The position numbers and the translations under genes were made by a program. The notes beneath the pieces are model-generated. The model saw nothing but the letters and a program-made list of their open reading frames with translations. It made no database searches and was not told where the DNA came from. Source: Tolypothrix sp. NIES-4075 (GTDB lineage Bacteria; Cyanobacteriota; Cyanobacteriia; Cyanobacteriales; Nostocaceae). From it: DNA of 64,000 nucleotides. Numbering within the stretch: position 1 is the stretch's first letter; every line of letters begins with the position of its first letter. Shown here piece by piece: positions 59,242 to 64,000 of this stretch. The DNA lies in NCBI RefSeq assembly GCF_002218085.1, contig NZ_BDUC01000004.1:124001-188000 (forward strand), read 5' to 3'.

Positions 59242-61509
59242 TTATCCCCATACGGTGGCTTGGAAACGGGCGATCGCTTTGTGCATAATACAGACTTCAC
59301 GGGCAATTCGAGCTACTTCTGTAGAGATCACAGTTTTGTCTCGCACTGCTTGCAATGTAGGAGTTATCTCATAGGGACGTGTTGTCAGTTCTGCCATCCG
59401 ATTTGTGTGTAGCTGCTGGATGTGGTCTTGAATTTCTTCTAAAAGTGTATCGATATTTGGCAATGGCTGGAGTGGTAGGTTGTGTTGCAAAACATCTACC
59501 AAGTTCTCTAAAACCTGAATCATTGTGGTTTCAAATAACTGTAAACCCGGCATGGGGTACTGTCCGCTAAATTCTCGCAAATGTTCTGTTAAGGTTGTGA
59601 CTGAGTTATAAAAGCTGCGCGTGTAGGCAAGCAAAGTCATTACGGGTTCCACTTCTCCCTGTAAATGACGAGGTTCACTTAGCAACCTTTGTGCAGCTGC
59701 TGTAGCGTTGGCGTTTTCTAAAGCTGCTCGATGCCGTACTGTTGGAATAGAGTCAATATTTTCGGTGGAATCGATATAGGTGGAAATAACTTGTTGAAAG
59801 TAGGTGAGATCGGCTTGGATCGTTTTCGCTAGTTGGACGGGTAATTGCTGACGTTCCCAACTAGGAAATAGTAAATACCCACCAATCAAAGCCAATCCAC
59901 CACCAATTAATGTGTCTAAGATCCGAACCAAGCTAATTTGCCAGTTACCTGTATTAGTAATGTTGATTAGTAAGATAATTAAGGGAGTGAGTAATAAGAC
60001 ATATAAACCATAGTTTAATGGTTTCAAAGCAAAGGCGATGACTGTCAACACAAACATACTTCCTAATAGGAGTACGTGATTGTGTATTAAAGATGCTAAG
60101 AAAACCGCGACAATTCCCCCCAGGATTGTACCACCTACCCGTTGTATTGCGGTCTTCCACGTTCCGCCAAAGTTCGGCTTTAAGATGACAAGTACCGTCA
60201 GCGCTACCCAGTTTCCTCTGGGAATTTGTAGCCAATCTGCTATGCCGATCGCAAGTGCTGCGCTTAATCCTAAGCGTAAAGCATGACGCAAACCTGTTGA
60301 GCGCAACGTCAGATTATCGCGTAAAGTATTGAGAATTGAGTTACGATCCCAAACCGTCAATTTGTTAATATCAGGTTGTGTGACGCTGATTTTTCGCTCG
60401 TTTTGTAGTTTTGCTGCAATATCTACATCTGTATGTAGTTGTTCTGTAAGGGCTTGTATACTACTAACTATTTTGCGGATATTTGTTAACCCGTAATAGT
60501 CATGGGTATGTTGATAATGTTGAGTTTGCAGATTTTGCCGCTTGCTTTCTAAAGTTGCGATCGCCCGATCGAGTTCTGTTAGTAGTACTGTCGTCTCTCC
60601 ACCAGATGCGATCGCTCTTGCCAATATACGCATTGCATTGACGAGTTGCTGCATAGCTTGCTGAATTTCCACTTCTAACAAAGCTAATCGTGGATGTTCT
60701 GCCACAACTTCCAGCGTTTCTGTCAAAGCTACCACCACAGTCATTAATTGACCTGCATCTTGAAGTAAAACTAATAGTTGAATGCCCCGACAACTTGCCC
60801 CTTGCCGCGAGTAACGGACTGCTGACCAAACTTTGCGGGCTGTTTCTATATCCTGTGTCAGCGCATCCTGTAAAAATACCATCTCGCGTAAGCGCTGTTG
60901 CGGGGTAATTCCATCTTGGTTGAACTGACTAGCTTGCTCTATCAGCGCAGCTAAATTGAGGTAGCATTTAGCAACAGCTTTGAGGACAGGTTTATAGGGG
61001 TGTACCACCCACAACCCCAAAGACAATATCATTGCCCAACTCCCACCAGCTAGACACAGCGCTAATCGTTGCAGTAGTGTCGGTGGAATAGGTGCGGCAA
61101 TCGATACTACAAACATCATCGAGGTGATAAAACCAACAGTATTGGCAGAGTTGCCATACAATCCCATCAACCCCGCCGCAAACACCCAGAGAAACGTTAC
61201 TATTACTGCCAACCACCAGCTAGAACCGACAACAACGGCTAAAGGCATAGCCACAGCCACACCAATCATTGCGGCAAACAAGACAACGGCTCGGTGACTA
61301 TAAGCACCACCCACATCAGCAATACTAACGTAGAGGGCTGCTAAAGCTGCCGTTGTTCCCCAACTGATGCGATCGCTAAGGAGTCCCAACACAATTGGTA
61401 CACACAATGCCAAAGCAGTTCGCAATCCTAAAGCGATCGTAGGTTTACCCGGTTGCAATTGAAACGGTTTCCACAGCCATTTGATTCGTCTCTCTAGTGC
61501 GGATAACAT
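59242..61509 (-). CDS. FUSC family membrane transporter
   Basis: About 755 residues in two similar halves, each with a cluster of hydrophobic helices followed by a helical cytoplasmic region. The first membrane block (about 25-165) includes TIALGLRTALALCVPIVLG; the second (about 405-535) includes GLRHALRLGLSAALAIGIAD and WVALTVLVILKPNFGGTWK. That GxTxxR-like stretch with RVGGTILGGIVAV is the FUSC/YccS signature. Such proteins export aromatic acids or related compounds. I use the ATG at 61509; the frame extends 13 codons to a GTG at 61548. Confidence 0.9.
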   Translation of the reverse strand: MLSALERRIKWLWKPFQLQPGKPTIALGLRTALALCVPIVLGLLSDRISWGTTAALAALYVSIADVGGAYSHRAVVLFAAMIGVAVAMPLAVVVGSSWWLAVIVTFLWVFAAGLMGLYGNSANTVGFITSMMFVVSIAAPIPPTLLQRLALCLAGGSWAMILSLGLWVVHPYKPVLKAVAKCYLNLAALIEQASQFNQDGITPQQRLREMVFLQDALTQDIETARKVWSAVRYSRQGASCRGIQLLVLLQDAGQLMTVVVALTETLEVVAEHPRLALLEVEIQQAMQQLVNAMRILARAIASGGETTVLLTELDRAIATLESKRQNLQTQHYQHTHDYYGLTNIRKIVSSIQALTEQLHTDVDIAAKLQNERKISVTQPDINKLTVWDRNSILNTLRDNLTLRSTGLRHALRLGLSAALAIGIADWLQIPRGNWVALTVLVILKPNFGGTWKTAIQRVGGTILGGIVAVFLASLIHNHVLLLGSMFVLTVIAFALKPLNYGLYVLLLTPLIILLINITNTGNWQISLVRILDTLIGGGLALIGGYLLFPSWERQQLPVQLAKTIQADLTYFQQVISTYIDSTENIDSIPTVRHRAALENANATAAAQRLLSEPRHLQGEVEPVMTLLAYTRSFYNSVTTLTEHLREFSGQYPMPGLQLFETTMIQVLENLVDVLQHNLPLQPLPNIDTLLEEIQDHIQQLHTNRMAELTTRPYEITPTLQAVRDKTVISTEVARIAREVCIMHKAIARFQATVWG

Positions 61510-61667
61510 GAGCAATTTTAGCGAGCGTGCATGATTACAGGATTGCACGAGATGCTGTCATATTTTATAGCCCAGTTGCTAAAGTTATTTTCAAATTGCA
61601 GTAATGAGTTATATTAAAAACGGTTAAAAACTTGACTTTTTTAGTATGACAAAGTTAATTTCTTAAG

Positions 61668-61690
61668 CCTCTCCCCCCGTGGGGGAGAGG
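61668..61690. repeat. dispersed hairpin repeat
   Basis: Cctctccccccgtgggggagagg is a palindrome followed by tttggagaggggtttc, a common form of cyanobacterial intergenic hairpin. The rest of this 280-bp gap is featureless. Confidence 0.6.
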
Positions 61691-61787
61691 TTTGGAGAGG
61701 GGTTTCATATTGAGGTTAAACTTTAAGCCGTTTGCAGTATAGCCTGATAATTTGGCTTCTGCTGCTCTTTAAAAATTTAGCTTTATA

Positions 61788-61938
61788 ATGAGCATTTATA
61801 CTCTGAATATCTTACTTTTATCAGCAAATCCTAAAAAAACTAGCCAACTGCGTCTAGCTGAGGAGATGCGCGATATTAAGGAAGGGTTGAGACTGTCAGA
61901 GAATCGTGACCTATTTTCAATTAGTACAGCAGAAGCTA
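61788..61938 (+). pseudogene. N-terminus of a CHAT/effector-type protein, cut by an IS630 insertion
   Basis: The first 50 residues, starting MSIYTLNILLLSANPKKTSQ and continuing with RLAEEMRDIKEGLRLSENRD, match the N-terminal pattern (ILFLSANP...RLRLDEEVREIEEGL) common to cyanobacterial CHAT-domain and related effector proteins. At the TA of residue 51 the sequence turns into an IS630 end (tatagcggttctcagttgg), and the frame stops 12 codons later. No downstream part of the gene was seen on the far side of the element, so the 3' portion is lost. Confidence 0.65.
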
Positions 61939-62400
61939 TAGCGGTTCTCAGTTGGCTACAATACAATAACCACAATGTTTGAACCAACCAATAATGTCAC
62001 TTAAATTAATAGTTTCAAAAGCTTCTGTAATTGCTTTATCCAAATCAGAGTAAGTGCGAGTAGCTTGTGAACGTAAAAATTATTTGATTTTTGACCAAAA
62101 ATTTTCGCTCTTGCGAAAAGTCTGGCGAATATGGTGATAAATAAATCAAATGAGCACCAACAGATTCAATAGCTTCTCTAATTCCTGTCACCTTATGAGA
62201 GCTAAAATTATCCATTACTACACATGCCCCCTCCCAGAAATTCGGAACTAAGACTTGTTTAATATAAGTTTCAAATGCGTTTTTATCATTTCCACCTTTA
62301 AAACTCATTGCACCAACAATCCCACGGGTTGCGATCGCCCCAATGATAGTTACATTTTTACCACGCTTGTCTGGGCGAGCACCGTGCGCTCTTTTTCCCT
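61939..62400 (-). mobile_element. IS630 remnant (transposase C-terminal half with frameshift)
   Basis: The minus strand encodes GARPDKRGKNVTIIGAIATR, the acidic VVMDNFSSHKV and LIYLSPYSPDFS, the C-terminal DDE half of an IS630 transposase. After SPDFS the frame shifts; the lost end is readable in another frame (YSDLDKAITEAFETINLSDI, IGWFKHCGYC). The element end is tatagcggttctcagttgg at a TA. The N-terminal half of the transposase is missing and joined to RAYT sequence at about 62400. Confidence 0.75.
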
Positions 62401-63046
62401 TCACAACCTTTGGTAGCAACTTACTACCCCAGTGGTAGCTTCTCTCTGGCTTCGGCTTAGGTTTATATTTTTTACAAAATCCTCGATACCTTGCCGCACA
62501 TTCTTCTAAACTTTTCCCTAAAGACAAAAAAGCGGGATGCCATTTGGTTAAACCATCATTAGTTAACCTATCATGAGTCCCATAGTTGCTGAAATCGTAG
62601 AAAAATCCCTGTTGCATTCCTGCGGCTTTCGGGTTAGCGTGAATATACCGAAGCGTGTTTAAAGCCCGTCGATAATCGCTCATTTCAAATCCCGAACTGT
62701 GATATCTTTTTTCCCAAAAATGTCCCGTTCGATTCAACTCGCTTAAGGCAAGAGACGCGATAAATCGCCGTCTCTACAAAGGACTGATTATTGTAAAGAC
62801 GGCGATTTATCGCGTCTTTGTGATCTATAATTTTCATCAAAAAACATTATCCGAACCGTATTGAACGTGGTTTGACATTATGCATAAGGCATAAAGCTTA
62901 AAATTGAATTTTTCTATCGCCTTCTTTATGGCATAAATAAACACCTCCCGACATTCGTGACGAGTCAATTGAAATTCGCGATTGTTGCAACGAGTGGTGA
63001 TATGGTAGCAGTATCCAGATTTGAGCTTACGAGGTTGGCGGGGCAT
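62401..63046 (-). pseudogene. RAYT (REP-associated tyrosine transposase, IS200-like), broken
   Basis: The N-terminal piece (62837-63046) reads MPRQPRKLKSGYCYHITTRC and later LYALCIMSNHVQYG; the HUH motif that should read NHVHY is damaged (NHVQY). A middle piece (62401-62737) reads NRTGHFWEKRYHSSGFEMSD and LNTLRYIHANPKAAG, with HPAFLSLGKSLEECA. Between them about 30 expected residues are replaced by a doublet of REP-like palindromes (62751-62819). The C-terminal end is fused in frame to IS630 sequence. The gene is therefore inactivated three ways. Confidence 0.75.
62751..62819. repeat. REPIN-like inverted doublet of REP palindromes
   Basis: Two palindromes, 62751-62777 (agagacgcgataaatcgccg...) and 62793-62819 (gtaaagacggcgatttatcg...), are inverted copies of each other separated by a 15-nt spacer. 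Together they form a larger palindrome. This is the architecture of a REPIN, the mobile unit acted on by RAYT enzymes, and it sits inside a RAYT pseudogene. Confidence 0.8.
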
Positions 63047-63474
63047 TGACAGCGAGAAGTTAGATTGAAATACACTATTTCATATGCTGGATTTCAATTC
63101 GTCGAGTTACGCGATCGCCAACTATATCTAAACCTTCGCTAGTACAGATCCCCGACTTCTCAAAGAAGTCAGGGATCTAAAAGGCTGATCGCATATTTAA
63201 CATCTGTATTAGCTGGAATGACAGCAAACACCAGCGTTTACGAGCCATCTTTTGTGAGAAAATGAGAGGGCGATCGCCGTCGAACTCAGGTTGAATTAAG
63301 CTGAACAGGAGTGTACGCTAGTTAGGCATTCAAATCAATCATGCGATCGCACTGACAATTTAGCCACTTCAATCAATCATGCGATCGCTTTTCATTGGGA
63401 AAGGTTTCCAGAGAAAAGCTGAGAGTTCCATTATGTCGGTACAATCAAACCACTTATGGATTTTTTGAGAGTAG
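63047..63474. other. intergenic region with hairpin and HIP1 sites
   Basis: It holds a perfect-looking hairpin at 63146-63178 (agatccccgacttct / agaagtcagggatct, one mismatch), two direct copies of caatcaatcatgcgatcgc (about 63329 and 63371) and further GCGATCGC sites. No gene is seen. The HicA promoter should lie in the last 80 bases. Confidence 0.7.
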
Positions 63475-63723
63475 ATGAAAGTTCGTGAAGTTATTAAACT
63501 AATAGAAGCTGATGGTTGGTATCTTGCAATAACTAGGGGAAGTCATCGCCAGTATAAGCACCCTGTAAAATCAGGTTTTGTGACAGTTGCAGGAAAATTA
63601 TCTGATGATTTAGCACCAGGAACCTTGAATAGTATTTTAAAACAAGCTCAATTAAAAGAAGATATAAAAAATAGCGAAGAAACACCGCAAACAGAAGAGA
63701 AAAAAGAAGAAGAGGAAAAATAA
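63475..63723 (+). CDS. hicA: HicA-type mRNA interferase toxin
   Basis: An 82-residue protein. The first 62 residues form the HicA double-stranded-RNA-binding-like fold: MKVREVIKLIEADGWYLAIT followed by RGSHRQYKHP, with the catalytic His24, and GFVTVAGKLSDDLAPGTLNS. HicA cleaves mRNA to halt translation. A charged tail of about 18 residues (EETPQTEEKKEEEEK) follows, which is longer than in typical HicA. The ATG overlaps no upstream gene. The stop codon overlaps the HicB start by one base, the usual toxin-first layout. Confidence 0.92.
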   Translation: MKVREVIKLIEADGWYLAITRGSHRQYKHPVKSGFVTVAGKLSDDLAPGTLNSILKQAQLKEDIKNSEETPQTEEKKEEEEK

Positions 63724-63932
63724 TGCGCTACGCAATTGTGATTGAGAAAGCAGCAAACAACTATTCAGCTTATGTACCAGATTTACCTGGATGTGTCGCT
63801 AGTGGTGCAAATATTCAAGAGGTTAACCAACAAATTAAAGAAGCGATCGCTTTTCATTTAGATGGATTGCGAGAAGAAGGATTACCGATTCCTGAGCCAA
63901 CTACTTTGTGCGAATATGTCGAGGCTTCGTAA
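63723..63932 (+). CDS. hicB: HicB-type antitoxin (short form)
   Basis: A 69-residue protein with the HicB partial RNase H-like fold: MRYAIVIEKAANNYSAYVPD, LPGCVASGANIQEVNQQIKE and AIAFHLDGLREEGLPIPEP. It should bind and block HicA. The C-terminal DNA-binding domain found in longer HicB proteins is absent, so self-repression of the operon may need other contacts. Translation is coupled to hicA by the TAATG overlap. Confidence 0.92.
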   Translation: MRYAIVIEKAANNYSAYVPDLPGCVASGANIQEVNQQIKEAIAFHLDGLREEGLPIPEPTTLCEYVEAS

Positions 63933-64000
63933 AATGCGGGTTTTTATTATCTTAAATATATTTTTGCTATCGCCATTTTTCTGGTTGAAAATAACACAAA

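Noticed and set aside
63934..64000. A frame starting MRVFIILNIFLLSPFFWL that runs off the window
   Set aside because: It looks like a signal peptide, but only 22 codons are visible and there is no good ribosome-binding site.

Overview
The window comes from a cyanobacterium, most likely a filamentous Nostocales-type genome. The basis is the very frequent GCGATCGC (HIP1) octamer, many dispersed GGGAATG/GGGTAAT short tandem repeats, a CrtD-type carotenoid desaturase, multi-PAS hybrid histidine kinases, a large set of Ser/Thr kinases, and IS630 and IS200/RAYT-type elements. No tRNA, rRNA or CRISPR array was seen. All coordinates and domain calls come from reading the sequence; no database search was run.

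Layout. 1-5300: end of an AI-2E-type transporter, a lipoprotein serpin with an inhibitory-type hinge, a decayed orthocaspase fragment, a secreted subtilisin-like protease with an unusual Asp-position residue, and ribulose-phosphate 3-epimerase (rpe) with a clear terminator. 5300-8130: a small MITE and a large multi-domain response regulator. 8200-17180: a type I secretion locus made of a small unknown gene, a secreted PPC/EF-hand-like protein, a PpiC-type isomerase, a 21-bp minisatellite, a small RTX protein, a cNMP-C39like-ABC exporter and an HlyD adaptor. Several of these genes are preceded by copies of one recurrent upstream element. 17200-24270: an orphan antitoxin beside a decayed toxin, then a four-gene two-component cascade on the minus strand (PAS protein, 6-PAS/GAF hybrid kinase, REC-PAS kinase, single REC). 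24600-28100: a TPR protein, a fructosamine kinase-like protein and an M16 peptidase. 28600-43350: a polysaccharide/glycoconjugate region with two paralogous GT2 enzymes separated by crtD and an IS630 copy, then an ABC flippase-like exporter, two further GT2 enzymes, two methyltransferases, an acyltransferase and a GT4. 43300-44810: an animal-type haem peroxidase. 45270-58930: a phospho-signalling island with an FHA-FHA-ABC transporter, four paralogous Ser/Thr kinases carrying different C-terminal domains, a class A beta-lactamase-fold serine hydrolase, a lipase-like unknown protein and two secreted proteins. 59240-64000: a FUSC transporter, a graveyard of mobile DNA (a CHAT/effector-type fragment cut by IS630, and IS630 fused to a broken RAYT transposase containing a REPIN-like doublet), then a HicAB toxin-antitoxin pair.

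The most distinctive feature is repeat biology. There are three superimposed systems. (i) Composite short-tandem-repeat elements have a G-rich array, an AT-rich core often close to GAAAGAATTATT, and a C-rich array; several are translated in frame inside signalling proteins. (ii) A REP-like family of GTAGAGACG...CGTCTCTAC palindromes has variable but self-complementary centres, and one inverted doublet sits inside a RAYT pseudogene. (iii) Several MITE-like elements have long terminal inverted repeats. The second system worth attention is the secretion locus, where the same upstream element recurs before the small gene, both candidate substrates and the exporter, which suggests one regulon.
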